A stretch of DNA of 64,000 nt from Nocardioides halotolerans DSM 19273 (GCF_000422805.1 NZ_AUGT01000012.1:124001-188000); one strand, 5' to 3'. Positions 9,382 to 18,528 are shown, counted from the stretch's first letter. Numbers and translations: made by a program. The notes: generated by a model from the sequence alone, not told the origin.

Positions 9382-10131
9382 GTGAGCGACTACCTCGAGC
9401 TGCTGCCCGCCGTCGACATCGCCGACGGCCAGGCGGTGCAGCTCGTGCAGGGCGTGGCCGGCTCCGAGAAGCGGTTCGGCGACCCGGTCGAGGCCGCCCT
9501 GCGCTGGCAGGAGGCCGGCGCGGAGTGGATCCACCTCGTCGACCTCGACGCGGCGTTCGGCCGCGGCCACAACCGCGAGCTCCAGGCCCGCATCGTCGGG
9601 GCGCTCGATATCCAGGTCGAGATGAGCGGCGGCATCCGCGACGACGAGTCGCTCGAGGCCGCCATGGCCACCGGCTGCCGCCGGGTCAACATCGGCACCG
9701 CCGCGCTGGAGCAGCCCGAGTGGTGCGCCCGCGCGATCGCGACGTACGGCGACCGCGTGGCCGTCGGGCTCGACGTCCGCGGCCGCACCCTGGCCGCGCG
9801 CGGGTGGACCCGCGAGGGCGGAGACCTCTACGAGGTGCTCGCGCGGCTCGACGGCGAGGGCTGCGCGCGCTACGTCGTCACCGACGTCAACAAGGACGGC
9901 ATGCTCCAAGGCCCCAACCTGCAGCTGCTCCGCGACGTCTGTGCCGCCACCGACCGGCCGGTCGTCGCGTCCGGCGGCGTGACCACCCTCGACGACATCC
10001 GTGCGCTGATGGAGCTGGTGCGCCCTGCCGGGTCACCGGGAGGTGTCGAGGGCGCGATCGCCGGCACCGCGCTCTACGAGGGCCGCTTCTCCCTGGAGGA
10101 GGCGCTCGCGCTCACCAGGGGCACGCCGTGA
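9382..10131 (+). CDS. priA: bifunctional HisA/TrpF isomerase (PriA)
   Basis: 249 aa beta/alpha-barrel. In actinobacteria PriA isomerises both ProFAR (histidine pathway) and phosphoribosyl anthranilate (tryptophan pathway). The catalytic Asp residues lie in [15 protein letters not shown] and [11 protein letters not shown], and the loop [14 protein letters not shown] carries the Arg and Trp characteristic of PriA rather than plain HisA. The trp genes further on (trpC, trpB, trpA) come without a trpF, which fits dual use. GTG 9382 starts 1 bp after the membrane-protein gene, and the stop overlaps hisF by GTGA. Confidence 0.93.
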   Translation: MSDYLELLPAVDIADGQAVQLVQGVAGSEKRFGDPVEAALRWQEAGAEWIHLVDLDAAFGRGHNRELQARIVGALDIQVEMSGGIRDDESLEAAMATGCRRVNIGTAALEQPEWCARAIATYGDRVAVGLDVRGRTLAARGWTREGGDLYEVLARLDGEGCARYVVTDVNKDGMLQGPNLQLLRDVCAATDRPVVASGGVTTLDDIRALMELVRPAGSPGGVEGAIAGTALYEGRFSLEEALALTRGTP

Positions 10132-10889
10132 CGCTCGCCGTGCGGGTCATCCCGTGCCTCGACGTCGACGGCGGGCGCGTGGTCAAGGGCATCAACTTCC
10201 AGCAGCTCCGCGACGCCGGCGACCCGGTCGAGCTCGCGCGCACCTACGACGCCGAGGGCGCCGACGAGCTGACGTTCCTCGACATCTCCGCCTCGCACGA
10301 GGGCCGCGCCACCACGATGGACGTCGTCTCGCGCTGCGCCGAGGAGGTGTTCATCCCGCTGACCGTCGGGGGCGGCGTCGCGAGCGTCGAGGACGTCGAC
10401 CGACTGCTCCGCGCCGGTGCCGACAAGGTCGCGGTCAACACCGCCGCGATCCGGCGCCCCGAGCTCGTCGCGGAGATCGCCGACCGGTTCGGCAGCCAGG
10501 TCCTGGTGCTGTCCGTCGACGCGCGTCGTGCGATCGGCACCGACTCCGGCTTCGAGGTCACCACCCATGGCGGTCGCGAGTCGGCCGGCCTCGACGCCAT
10601 CGGGTGGGCGGCCCGGGCGGCCGAGCTCGGCGCCGGCGAGATCCTCCTCAACGCGATGGACGCCGACGGGACCCAGGACGGCTTCGACCTCGACCTCATC
10701 CGCGCCGTACGCCGCGAGGTCACCGTCCCGGTCATCGCCTCCGGCGGCGCCGGTCGCCTCGACCACTTCGCCCCGGCGGTCGACGCCGGCGCCGACGCCG
10801 TCCTGGCGGCGACGGTGTTCCACTTCGGCACGCTGCGGATCGCCGAGGTCAAGAAGTCGCTCGCGGACACCGGCCACGCGGTCCGATGA
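10128..10889 (+). CDS. hisF: imidazole glycerol phosphate synthase, cyclase subunit
   Basis: 253 aa TIM barrel. HisF joins ammonia from HisH to PRFAR, giving imidazoleglycerol phosphate and AICAR. The N-terminal [18 protein letters not shown] holds one catalytic Asp; [13 protein letters not shown], the second catalytic Asp region [15 protein letters not shown], and [13 protein letters not shown] follow. The GTG start overlaps the priA stop by 4 bp. It ends 7 bp before a methyltransferase gene that may share the transcript. Confidence 0.96.
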   Translation: MTLAVRVIPCLDVDGGRVVKGINFQQLRDAGDPVELARTYDAEGADELTFLDISASHEGRATTMDVVSRCAEEVFIPLTVGGGVASVEDVDRLLRAGADKVAVNTAAIRRPELVAEIADRFGSQVLVLSVDARRAIGTDSGFEVTTHGGRESAGLDAIGWAARAAELGAGEILLNAMDADGTQDGFDLDLIRAVRREVTVPVIASGGAGRLDHFAPAVDAGADAVLAATVFHFGTLRIAEVKKSLADTGHAVR

Positions 10890-10896
10890 TGTCGCG

Positions 10897-11730
10897 GTGA
10901 CCGACGCCGACTACCGCACGCTCAACAAGGCCAGCTGGGACGAGCGGGCGCCCGCCCACGCCGCCTCGCCCGGGTACGGGCTCGACCGGTTCCGGTCCGA
11001 CCCGGCCCACCTCTCCGACGTGGTGAGCTTCGACCTGCCCCTGCTCGGCGACGTGGCCGGCCTGCGGGGCGTGCACCTCCAGTGCCACATCGGCACCGAC
11101 ACGATCTCGCTGGCCCGGCTCGGCGCGCGGATGACCGGGCTCGACTTCAGCCCGGCGGCCGTCGCCCAGGCGACCGCGCTGAGCCAGGAGCTCGGCGCCG
11201 GCGTCGACTTCGTCGAGGCCGACGTCTACGACGCCGCCGACGTGCTGCCCGCAGGGGAGTTCGACCTCGTGTTCACCGGCATCGGCGCGCTCTGCTGGCT
11301 CCCGAGCGTCGGCCGGTGGGCCGAGGTGGTCCAGCGGCTGCTGAAGCCGGGCGGACGGCTGTTCATCCGCGAGGGCCACCCCATGCTCTGGGCGCTGGCC
11401 GACCCGCTGCCCGAGGGCCGGCTCGAGCTGGCGTACCCCTACTTCGAGCGCGACGAGCCGCTCGTGTGGGACGAGGGCGGCACGTACGTCGAGACCGACG
11501 TGGAGTTCGAGCACAACCTCACCCACGAGTGGAACCACGGTCTCGGCGAGATCGTGACGGCGCTCCTCGACCAGGGCCTCGTCCTCGACGCGCTGGTCGA
11601 GCACGACAGCGTGCCGTGGGACGCGTTCCCGGGCTTCACCGAGGAGCTGCCCGGCGGCGAGCACCGCCTCCGCGACCGCCCGTGGCGGCTCCCGCACACC
11701 TACACGATCAAGGCCACCAAGCCGGCCTGA
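10897..11730 (+). CDS. class I SAM-dependent methyltransferase
   Basis: 277 aa from GTG 10897, 7 bp after hisF. The SAM-binding motif I is VHLQCHIGTDTISLARLG with the acidic residue in MTGLDFSPAAV; motif II/III is near FDLVFTGIGALCWLP, and LKPGGRLFIREGHP follows. The C-terminal half (YFERDEPLVWDEGGTYV, then HEWNHGLGEIV) resembles uncharacterised small-molecule methyltransferases of actinobacteria. The substrate is unknown. Its placement at the end of the his operon looks like read-through cotranscription rather than a pathway link. Confidence 0.85.
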   Translation: MTDADYRTLNKASWDERAPAHAASPGYGLDRFRSDPAHLSDVVSFDLPLLGDVAGLRGVHLQCHIGTDTISLARLGARMTGLDFSPAAVAQATALSQELGAGVDFVEADVYDAADVLPAGEFDLVFTGIGALCWLPSVGRWAEVVQRLLKPGGRLFIREGHPMLWALADPLPEGRLELAYPYFERDEPLVWDEGGTYVETDVEFEHNLTHEWNHGLGEIVTALLDQGLVLDALVEHDSVPWDAFPGFTEELPGGEHRLRDRPWRLPHTYTIKATKPA

Positions 11731-11748
11731 CCGCGCCGACGCGGCCTG

Positions 11749-12389
11749 CTAGCGCGAGGACAGCCCGACGCGCAGCCCCAGCCCGACGAGGACCGTGCCG
11801 CTGACCGCCTCGAGCCGGCGTCGCACCTCCGAACGCCGGAACCACGCTCCCGCCCGCGCCACGAACGCCGCGAGCGTGAGGTAGAAGACGAGCTCGATGC
11901 CGACCTGCAGCAGTGCGAGCACCGCCGTCGTGCGGAACAGCGGCTCGGAGCTCGGCACGAACTGCGGGTAGAAGGCGATCATGAACACCGCCGCCTTCGG
12001 GTTGGCGAGCTGGACCACGAGCCCCTCGGCGAACGCCTTGACCGCGCCCGGGCCGCGGTCCTCGAGTGGCGCCTCCGCGTGCGGCCCGCCCCGGCGCTCG
12101 CGCCACGCCGCCAGCCAGGCCCGCACGCCCAGGTAGATCAGCACGCACGCGCCGGCCACCTTGAGCGTCCAGTACGCCGCCTCGGAGGCGGCGACGAGCG
12201 CGGCGAACCCCGCCGCCGCGGCGAGCGCCCACAGGTAGAGCCCGAGCTCGAGGCCGAGGACCAGCGGCACCGCAGTGCGCATTCCGTGCAGCGCCGTCCG
12301 GCGCAGGATCAGCGCCAGGGCCGGCCCGGCGAGGCGGAGATCAGCAGCACGGCGAGCACGAACGCCGGCAGGGAGACGCTCAGGTGCAC
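11749..12389 (-). pseudogene. LysE/RhtB-family exporter, frameshifted near the N terminus
   Basis: The last 177 codons form most of a LysE-type amino acid exporter: HGMRTAVPLVLGLELGLYLW, VQLANPKAAVFMIAFYPQFV and a C-terminal helix. The missing N terminus is present one frame away from GTG 12389: HLSVSLPAFVLAVLLISASPG. The family motif continues PALALILRRTALHG only if one C is added near 12324, in a GGGCCGG stretch that should read GGGCCCGG. With that base the gene would encode 213 aa, the normal size. As it stands, translation stops after about 26 codons. A sequencing error or a recent mutation are both possible. TAGTCT lies 6 nt upstream of the GTG. Confidence 0.8.
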
Positions 12390-12395
12390 GTTAGG

Positions 12396-12401
12396 AGACT
12401 A
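12396..12401 (-). promoter_or_regulatory. -10 box for the LysE gene, sharing a stop codon
   Basis: Minus-strand TAGTCT with a 6-nt spacer to GTG 12389. The first three bases are also the TAG stop of the upstream TIGR03085 gene, so a stop codon doubles as part of a promoter. Confidence 0.5.
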
Positions 12402-13034
12402 GATCCCGCGGTCGGCCTCCCGCAGCCGAGCTGTCGCTGCCGGCGGCCCGTCGAAGGTCACGTCGTGCAGCTCGGAGCGGCCGAAGAAGAACAGCACCAG
12501 CTCCGACGGCCGGCCGGTGACGACGACCGGGTCCGGTCCCTTGCGGACCGTCGCCTCCACGCCCGGCCGGTCGGAGCGGCGTACGACGACCGGCTCGCCG
12601 AGCTTGCGGGTCGCGAGCCGGGCCGCCCCGGGCAGGAGCTTCCAGAGCTCGTCCTCGTCGGCAGCGGGCAGCTCCCGCGGCTGCCACTCGGGCTGGGCGC
12701 GGCGCAGGTCCTCGTGGTGGACGAAGTACTCCAGCAGGTTGGTGAGCCGCTCGACGCCCGGCAGGCGGTACGGCGTCAGCCCCGGGTCGCGGAGCTTGCG
12801 CACCATGTCGGCGAACGGCGCCCGCGCGGCCCTGGCCATCGCCCGCTCGGTGAGCCCGGCCAGGGGGGAGATGACGATGCCGGCGGCCCCGGCCGGGGAG
12901 TTCTCCCTCACCAGCAGGTGCGCGACCAGGTCGCGCGAGTTCCAGCCACCGCACAGCGTCGGGACGTCGGGTCCGAGGGCCAGGGCGGTGTCGCAGAACG
13001 CGTGCCGCTCGCGGCGGACCAGGGGGAGACTCAC
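12399..13034 (-). CDS. TIGR03085-type protein (DinB/mycothiol-dependent superfamily fold)
   Basis: 211 aa from GTG 13034. Family features are LPLVRRERHAFCDTALALGPD, TLCGGWNSRDLVAHLLVRE, and FVHHEDLRRAQP; the His residues of the last two are the likely metal ligands of the DinB-like four-helix bundle. Related proteins include mycothiol-dependent maleylpyruvate isomerase, but no activity is established for this subfamily. In many actinobacteria it sits beside hisI and trpE. Minus-strand TACCGT lies 6 nt before the GTG, arguing for a leaderless mRNA and against the upstream ATG 13064. It is divergent from the ABC exporter genes. Confidence 0.82.
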   Translation of the reverse strand: MSLPLVRRERHAFCDTALALGPDVPTLCGGWNSRDLVAHLLVRENSPAGAAGIVISPLAGLTERAMARAARAPFADMVRKLRDPGLTPYRLPGVERLTNLLEYFVHHEDLRRAQPEWQPRELPAADEDELWKLLPGAARLATRKLGEPVVVRRSDRPGVEATVRKGPDPVVVTGRPSELVLFFFGRSELHDVTFDGPPAATARLREADRGI

Positions 13035-13040
13035 GGCCCG

Positions 13041-13046
13041 ACGGTA
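13041..13046 (-). promoter_or_regulatory. -10 box for the TIGR03085 gene
   Basis: Minus-strand TACCGT followed by 6 nt and GTG 13034. This is the same leaderless arrangement as at several other genes here and helps fix the start. Confidence 0.5.
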
Positions 13047-13168
13047 TCCATCCACGGCAGCCATCCCCGCCGCGGCAATGAGTTCGTCCGCCGTCGGTGG
13101 TCGGGAATAGCCTGCAGGCGCACCCGGGTTGCTCCCGGGAGGGTGACGGACGAGGAGAGCGTGGTCGG

Positions 13169-15025
13169 GTGAGCGAGTCGGGTGCGACGACGCGGGCAGC
13201 CACCACCCTCGAGGGCTTCCGGGTCATCTGGGTCGCGATCAAGCGCGAGCCGTGGGTGTTCACGCTCTCGACCGTCGGCAGCCTGCTGTTCGGCGCGCTG
13301 ACCGTCGCAGACGCCTGGGTGCTCGGCTGGTCGACCCAGCACGTCGTGCTCCCGGCGTTCGACGACGGCGAGGTCGGCGCCGGCATGCTGGTCGCGGTCC
13401 TGGCCCTCTTCCTGGGCGTCGCGCTGCTGCGCGCCGTCGGCATCGTCGCGCGCCGCCTGGGCGCCGGCATCATGCAGTACCGCATGCAGGCGCACAGCCG
13501 GCGCGCGGTCACCCGCCAGTACCTCTCCCTGCCCATGGAGTGGCACCAGCGCCATCCGACGGGCGAGCTGCTCTCCAACGCCAACTCCGACGTCGAGGCC
13601 GCGTGGGGCCCGATCGCGCCGCTGCCGATGGCCGTCGGCACGGTCGCGATGATGGTGATCGCGGTCGTCCAGATGTTCGTCGCCGACCTCGTGCTGGCCG
13701 TCGTGGGGCTGCTCGTCTTCCCGGCCGTGATCGTCGCCAACCTCGCCTACCAGCGCCTGGCGTCCCCTCTCATGACCCGCGCCCAGGAGCTGCGCGCGGA
13801 GGTCAGCGAGATCGCCCACGAGTCGTTCGACGGCGCGATGGTCGTCAAGACGCTGGGCCGCGAGGGCGAGGAGACCGACCGGTTCGCGGCGAAGGCCCGC
13901 GAGCTGCGCGACGTCAACATCCGCGCCGGCCGCATCCGCGCGGCGTTCGACCCGACGCTCGCCGCGCTGCCCAACGTGGGCGTCCTGGTCGTGCTGGCGG
14001 TCGGCGTCAGCCGCGTCCTGAGCGGCGCGACCGTCGCGGGCGACGTGGTGACCGTCGCCTACCTGCTGACGATCGTGTCGTTCCCGATCCGCTCGATCGG
14101 GTGGCTGCTCGGCGAGTTCCCGCGCAGCGTGGTCGGCTTCCGGCGGGTCAGCCGGGTGATCGAGGCGACCGGCGAGATCCCCTACGGCGCGACACCCGCC
14201 CCGGCCGGGTCCCGCGGCGTCCGCCTCGAGGTCGACCACCTCGCCTACTCCTACGTGCCGGGCCAGCGACTGCTGGACGACGTCGAGTTCACTGTCGAGC
14301 CCGGCCGCACGGTCGCGATCGTCGGCGCGACGGCCTCGGGCAAGAGCACGCTCACCGCCCTGCTGGCCCGGCTCGTCGACCCCGACCGCGGCCGGATCCT
14401 CGTCGACGGCGTCGACCTGCGCGACCTCGACCGCGGGCAGCTCGCCGAGGTCGGGGCGCTGGTGCCGCAGACGGCGTTCCTCTTCGACGACGACGTCCGC
14501 GGCAACGTCACCCTGGGCGCCGCGGTGTCCGACGAGCAGGTGTGGGCGGCGCTGCGCGCGGCCCAGGCCGACGGGTTCGTCGCCGCGCTGCCCCACGGTC
14601 TCGACACCAAGCTGGGCGAGCGCGGCACGTCGCTCTCCGGCGGCCAGCGCCAGCGCATCTCGCTGGCTCGCGCCCTGGTGCGCCGTCCGCGGCTCCTGGT
14701 GCTCGACGACGCCACGTCGGCGGTCGACCCCGAGGTGGAGGCGCGCATCCTCGCCGCCCTGCGCGAGGGCCAGGAGGGGGTCGACGCCGGCGCGACGCTG
14801 GTCGTCGTCGCCTACCGCAAGGCCACCATCGCGCTCGCCGACGAGGTGGTGCACCTCCAGGACGGGCGCGTCGTCGACCGCGGGACCCATGCCGAGCTGC
14901 TCGCGCGCTCGGCGTCCTACGCACGGCTCGTCAACGCCTACGAGCACGGCGAGCACCCTCCCACCGATCCGGGCGAGCGCGACCCGGAGGGCGACGACCT
15001 GATGGCGGGGGAGGTGAGCCGATGA
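13169..15025 (+). CDS. ABC exporter half-transporter with degenerate ATP site
   Basis: 618 aa, with an N-terminal six-helix exporter domain (about residues 20-320) followed by a nucleotide-binding domain. Walker A is GATASGKSTL, the Q-loop VPQTAFLFDD, and the signature is a canonical LSGGQRQRISLARAL. Walker B reads LLVLDDATSAVD, with Asp where the catalytic Glu is expected. The H-switch is VVVAYRKATIALAD, with Tyr for His. These two changes mark the non-catalytic site of heterodimeric ABC exporters. ATGA overlap with the next half-transporter supports a heterodimer. GTG 13169 follows GAGGAGAG at suitable distance. Substrate unknown; peptides, lipids or drugs are typical. Confidence 0.9.
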   Translation: MSESGATTRAATTLEGFRVIWVAIKREPWVFTLSTVGSLLFGALTVADAWVLGWSTQHVVLPAFDDGEVGAGMLVAVLALFLGVALLRAVGIVARRLGAGIMQYRMQAHSRRAVTRQYLSLPMEWHQRHPTGELLSNANSDVEAAWGPIAPLPMAVGTVAMMVIAVVQMFVADLVLAVVGLLVFPAVIVANLAYQRLASPLMTRAQELRAEVSEIAHESFDGAMVVKTLGREGEETDRFAAKARELRDVNIRAGRIRAAFDPTLAALPNVGVLVVLAVGVSRVLSGATVAGDVVTVAYLLTIVSFPIRSIGWLLGEFPRSVVGFRRVSRVIEATGEIPYGATPAPAGSRGVRLEVDHLAYSYVPGQRLLDDVEFTVEPGRTVAIVGATASGKSTLTALLARLVDPDRGRILVDGVDLRDLDRGQLAEVGALVPQTAFLFDDDVRGNVTLGAAVSDEQVWAALRAAQADGFVAALPHGLDTKLGERGTSLSGGQRQRISLARALVRRPRLLVLDDATSAVDPEVEARILAALREGQEGVDAGATLVVVAYRKATIALADEVVHLQDGRVVDRGTHAELLARSASYARLVNAYEHGEHPPTDPGERDPEGDDLMAGEVSR

Positions 15026-16839
15026 CCACGCTGGCCGACCCCGGCACCGTCATGGACTCCGGCGACGACATCGCGGCGCTCGACACCATCCGGCGCGGCA
15101 TCGCGGTGAGCCCCGAGCTCACCGAGGGGATCCGCGGCACCCTCGCGCTCGCGGTCGTCGCCTCGCTCGGCCAGGTGATCGTGCCGATCGTGGTCCAGCA
15201 GACCCTCGACCGGGGGCTCAACGGCCCGGGCGGCCCCGACGTCTCGTTCACCGTGCTCATGGGGGTGGGCGCCGCCGTCGCGATCGCGGTGACGAGCCTC
15301 GCGTCGTACTTCATGACCAGCAGGCTGTTCACCACCTCCGAGCGCGGACTGGCGACGCTGCGCATCAAGGCGTTCCGCCACGTCCACGACCTGCCCCTGC
15401 TCACCCAGAACACCGAGCGTCGTGGCGCCCTGGTCTCCCGCGTCACCAGCGATGTCGACCAGGTCAGCCAGTTCCTCGTCTTCGGCGGCCTGTTCTTCAT
15501 CATCAGCGCCGGGCAGGTGCTGATCGCGACGATCGTGATGGTCGTCTACAGCTGGCAGCTCGCGATCGTCGTGTGGGTCGCCTTCGCGCCCCTGTTCCTC
15601 TCGCTGCGCTACTTCCAGCGCAAGCTGTCGGCCGCCTACGGCGTGGTGCGCCGGCAGATGGGCGCGATGCTCGCCGCCGTCTCCGAGCCGGTGGTCGGCG
15701 CGGCGGTGGTCCGCTCCTACGCCGTCGAGGACCGCACCCAGGCCCGCATCGACGACGCGATCGAGCAGTTCAAGTCCGCCTCGACGACGGCCCAGAAGTA
15801 CACCGTGGTGTCGTTCTCCCTCGGCGGGATCTCGGCCGGGCTCGCCAACGCCGGCGTGATCATCATCGGCGTCTGGCTCGGCACCCACCACGGCTCGTGG
15901 GCCAGCGACATCTCCGCCGGCACGGTGCTGGCCTTCGCGTTCCTCGTCACCCTGTTCGTCGGGCCGGTGCAGATGGGCACCCAGATCCTCACCGACGCCC
16001 AGAACGCCATTGCCGGCTGGCGACGCGTGATCGGCATCCTCGAGACGCCCGCCGACCTGGTCGACCCCGGCGCCGACGGCGAGGTGCTGCCGCGCGGCCC
16101 GATCGACGTCCGCTTCGACCACGTGTCGTTCTCCTACCCGGGCGGACCGCCCGTGCTGCACGACATCGACCTCGGCATCGACTCCGGCCGCCGGGTCGCG
16201 GTCGTCGGCGAGACCGGCTCGGGCAAGTCGACGGTGGCCAAGCTGCTCACCCGGCTGATGGACCCCACCCACGGCGCGGTGCTGCTCGACGGCGTCGACG
16301 TACGCCGGATCGCGCAGGCCTCGCTGCGTCGCAGCGTCGTGCTGGTGCCCCAGGAGGGCTTCCTCTTCGACGACACCATCGCGGCCAACGTGCGCTACGG
16401 CAGGCTTGACGCCACCGACGACGAGATCCGTGCGAGTGCCGCCGAGCTCGGCCTCGGCGACTGGCTGGCCACGCTGCCGGCCGGCCTCGAGACCCGCGTC
16501 GGCCAGCGCGGCGAGTCGCTGTCGGCTGGCGAGCGCCAGCTGGTGGCGCTCCTGCGCGCCCACCTCGCCGACCCCGACCTGCTGGTGCTCGACGAGGCGA
16601 CCAGCGCGGTCGACCCCCAGCTCGAAATGCGCATCGGCCGCGCCCTCGAACGGCTGATGACCGGCCGCACGTCGGTCACGATCGCCCACCGGATGTCGAC
16701 CGCCGAGTCGGCCGACGAGGTCGTGGTCGTGGACCGCGGCCGGGTCGTGCAGCGCGGACCCCACGCCGAGCTGGTGGCCCAGACCGACAGCGTCTACGCC
16801 GGCCTGCACGCGTCGTGGGTGGCGCAGCAAGGCACGTAG
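15022..16839 (+). CDS. ABC exporter half-transporter with catalytic ATP site
   Basis: 605 aa with the same architecture as its upstream partner. Walker A is GETGSGKSTVAK, Walker B LLVLDEATSAVD with the catalytic Glu present, and the H-switch VTIAHRMSTAESADEV with His present. The signature is LSAGERQ rather than LSGGQ. It therefore supplies the working Walker site, pairing with the partner's LSGGQ, while its own weakened signature faces the partner's degenerate site. This complementary asymmetry is known from heterodimeric exporters such as TM287/288 and BmrCD. The start overlaps the upstream stop by ATGA. Confidence 0.92.
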   Translation: MTTLADPGTVMDSGDDIAALDTIRRGIAVSPELTEGIRGTLALAVVASLGQVIVPIVVQQTLDRGLNGPGGPDVSFTVLMGVGAAVAIAVTSLASYFMTSRLFTTSERGLATLRIKAFRHVHDLPLLTQNTERRGALVSRVTSDVDQVSQFLVFGGLFFIISAGQVLIATIVMVVYSWQLAIVVWVAFAPLFLSLRYFQRKLSAAYGVVRRQMGAMLAAVSEPVVGAAVVRSYAVEDRTQARIDDAIEQFKSASTTAQKYTVVSFSLGGISAGLANAGVIIIGVWLGTHHGSWASDISAGTVLAFAFLVTLFVGPVQMGTQILTDAQNAIAGWRRVIGILETPADLVDPGADGEVLPRGPIDVRFDHVSFSYPGGPPVLHDIDLGIDSGRRVAVVGETGSGKSTVAKLLTRLMDPTHGAVLLDGVDVRRIAQASLRRSVVLVPQEGFLFDDTIAANVRYGRLDATDDEIRASAAELGLGDWLATLPAGLETRVGQRGESLSAGERQLVALLRAHLADPDLLVLDEATSAVDPQLEMRIGRALERLMTGRTSVTIAHRMSTAESADEVVVVDRGRVVQRGPHAELVAQTDSVYAGLHASWVAQQGT

Positions 16840-17038
16840 GCCAGGCCTAGGGGAGCGCCACGGGGCCGCTGCCCGCAGCCACAGCGCCCCCAGGAGTCGC
16901 AGCCGTGCACGTCTCGCGAGCGGTCCAGACCGGGGCCGCCTGACCTGCACAGCTTGACCACAGTTTCGACCGAGACCGGTCCGCGGCCTCCGATCCGTGC
17001 CACCGTGGCAGCTCAGGGTCGGTGTGGTGGAGGTGAGC

Positions 17039-17422
17039 ATGGTCGTGGTCACCCGTCAACGCCCCGTGCGTGCCGTCGTCATCGACGACACCCGGGACAT
17101 CCGTGACTTGCTCTCGATCGTCCTGACCCGCAGCGGCATGGAGGTCGTGGGCCAGGCCGGCGACGGACAGGCCGGCATCGACGTGGTCCGCGAGGAGCGC
17201 CCCGACGTGGTCCTCCTCGACCTGGCGATGCCGGTGATGGACGGCATCGAGGCCCTGCCGGTCATCCGCGAGCTCGTCCCCGAGGCCCGGATCATCGTGC
17301 TCTCGGCGTTCTCGGGCCCGGTGCGCGAGCAGGTGCTCGCGTCTGGGGCAGACGGCTACCTCGAGAAGGGCACGCCGCTCAAGGCCATCGTCGAGTACCT
17401 CGAGGCGCAGGTCGGGGACTGA
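17039..17422 (+). CDS. stand-alone receiver-domain protein (CheY-like)
   Basis: 127 aa comprising only a response-regulator receiver domain. The acidic pair is in [11 protein letters not shown], the phospho-acceptor Asp in [13 protein letters not shown], the conserved Ser in IIVLSAFSG, and the Lys in GYLEKGTP. There is no DNA-binding output domain, so signalling would be by protein contact or phosphate relay. ATG 17039 is preceded by an excellent GGAGG 5 nt upstream. No kinase lies next to it; the nearest are the broken kinase near 4 kb and the partial one at the left edge. Confidence 0.88.
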   Translation: MVVVTRQRPVRAVVIDDTRDIRDLLSIVLTRSGMEVVGQAGDGQAGIDVVREERPDVVLLDLAMPVMDGIEALPVIRELVPEARIIVLSAFSGPVREQVLASGADGYLEKGTPLKAIVEYLEAQVGD

Positions 17423-17510
17423 ACCTGGTTCGCAACGCGACGCTCCTGAGGCTGCGGCTCGACGCACCCTGACGGCCGGCTGCCCCTCAGCGATCGGCGA
17501 CAATGGTGGG

Positions 17511-17882
17511 GTGACCACCCCGGCCTCGCTCGACCCCGCCGTCGCGGCTCGCCTCAAGCGCTCCGCCGACGGCCTGGTCGCGGCCATCGTCCAGCAGCAC
17601 GGCACCGGCGAGGTGTTGATGCTCGGCTGGATGGACGACGAGGCGCTCGCGCGCACGCTGACCACCGGCCGGGCGACGTACTGGAGCAGGAGCCGGCAGG
17701 CCTACTGGGTCAAGGGGGAGACCTCCGGCCACCGCCAGTGGGTGCGCGAGGTCCGGCTCGACTGCGACGGCGACGCGCTGCTCGTCACCGTCGACCAGGA
17801 GGGTCCGGCGTGCCACACCGGCACGCGGACGTGCTTCGACGCAGACGTGCTGCTCCCCGAGCAGGCCGCGCGAGGTGGCTGA
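17511..17882 (+). CDS. hisI: phosphoribosyl-AMP cyclohydrolase
   Basis: 123 aa. HisI hydrolyses the adenine ring of PR-AMP in the third step of histidine synthesis. Zinc and active-site motifs are [43 protein letters not shown] and [12 protein letters not shown]. There is no HisE domain fused to it. GTG 17511 is preceded by GACAAT 6 nt upstream, close to the leaderless pattern. It lies 6.6 kb from hisF, separated by exporter and regulator genes, and overlaps the next gene by 8 bp. Confidence 0.95.
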   Translation: MTTPASLDPAVAARLKRSADGLVAAIVQQHGTGEVLMLGWMDDEALARTLTTGRATYWSRSRQAYWVKGETSGHRQWVREVRLDCDGDALLVTVDQEGPACHTGTRTCFDADVLLPEQAARGG

Positions 17883-18438
17883 CCCGGCGGCGCGCCGCAC
17901 GATGGGCCCGGTGGTCGTGCTGGGCCTGGTCGGCGCGGGGCTCGCGGCGATGGCAGGCAACGAGGCGTGGGCCACCGGACGGCGGTGCACCGCCGCGCCG
18001 GGGATCGCCACCGACTCGCCGGCGACCACCGCGGTGGCGCTGGCCCTGCTCGCCGCCTGGGGGGTGCTCCTCGTCACCCGCGGCCGGGTGCGGCGGGCGG
18101 CCTCGCTGCTGGCCGTCGCGCTGGCGATCGGACTGGTCGCGACCGTCGTGCTCGGCCTCGACGCCGCGAAGGACAACCTGCGCGGCGGCCAGGGCGGCGG
18201 CCTCCTCGGGTGCGAGGCGGCCCAGTCGACCGGCTGGTTCTGGGCCGCGGTGGTGGCGCTGCCCCTCGCGGTCCTGCCCGCGCTCGCGGCGGTCCGCTTC
18301 GTGACGAGCTGGCCAGAGATGGGCCGCCGGTACGACGCGCCGGCCGACGCCGCGCCGGCGTCGCCGCCGCCCGCCGAGGAGCGGGAGAACCTCGACCTCT
18401 GGAAGGCGATGGACGAGGGCCATGACCCCACCGCCTGA
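17875..18438 (+). CDS. Trp biosynthesis-associated membrane protein (TIGR02234)
   Basis: 187 aa with four predicted membrane helices: [50 protein letters not shown] and [19 protein letters not shown]. The cytoplasmic tail ends in the family signature [14 protein letters not shown]. It occurs with trp genes in actinobacteria, but no biochemical role is known. The GTG at 17875 overlaps hisI by 8 bp. trpE, which commonly precedes it, is not here. Confidence 0.82.
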   Translation: MADPAARRTMGPVVVLGLVGAGLAAMAGNEAWATGRRCTAAPGIATDSPATTAVALALLAAWGVLLVTRGRVRRAASLLAVALAIGLVATVVLGLDAAKDNLRGGQGGGLLGCEAAQSTGWFWAAVVALPLAVLPALAAVRFVTSWPEMGRRYDAPADAAPASPPPAEERENLDLWKAMDEGHDPTA

Positions 18439-18448
18439 CCGCGCCCCC

Positions 18449-18528
18449 TTGCTGATCGATCAGTCACCTGGGTGGGTTGCTGATCGATCAGTCACCCGGG
18501 TGGGTTGCTGATCGATCAGCAACCCGGG
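18449..18528. repeat. 28-bp tandem repeat built on CTGATCGATCAG palindromes
   Basis: Two full 28-bp units (18449-18476 and 18477-18504, differing at one base) and a partial third (18505-18528). Each contains the 12-bp palindrome CTGATCGATCAG. The third copy widens into a perfect 24-bp palindrome at 18502-18525, whose left half is GGGTTGCTGATC. The array starts 10 bp after the TIGR02234 stop and ends 28 bp before the -10 box of the HGxxPAAW gene, so it could be an operator array or a dispersed repeat. Confidence 0.85.

Noticed and set aside
10417..10896. Longer N terminus for the methyltransferase after hisF
   Set aside because: The extension is an alternative frame of hisF; the recognisable fold starts at GTG 10897.
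16840..17038. A terminator or gene in the 199-bp gap after the ABC exporter
   Set aside because: Only short GC-rich self-complementary pieces are present; none forms a convincing stem, and no coding signal is seen.
18449..18528. Possible CRISPR array
   Set aside because: The 28-bp units abut directly with no spacers, only two and a part exist, and no cas genes are nearby.
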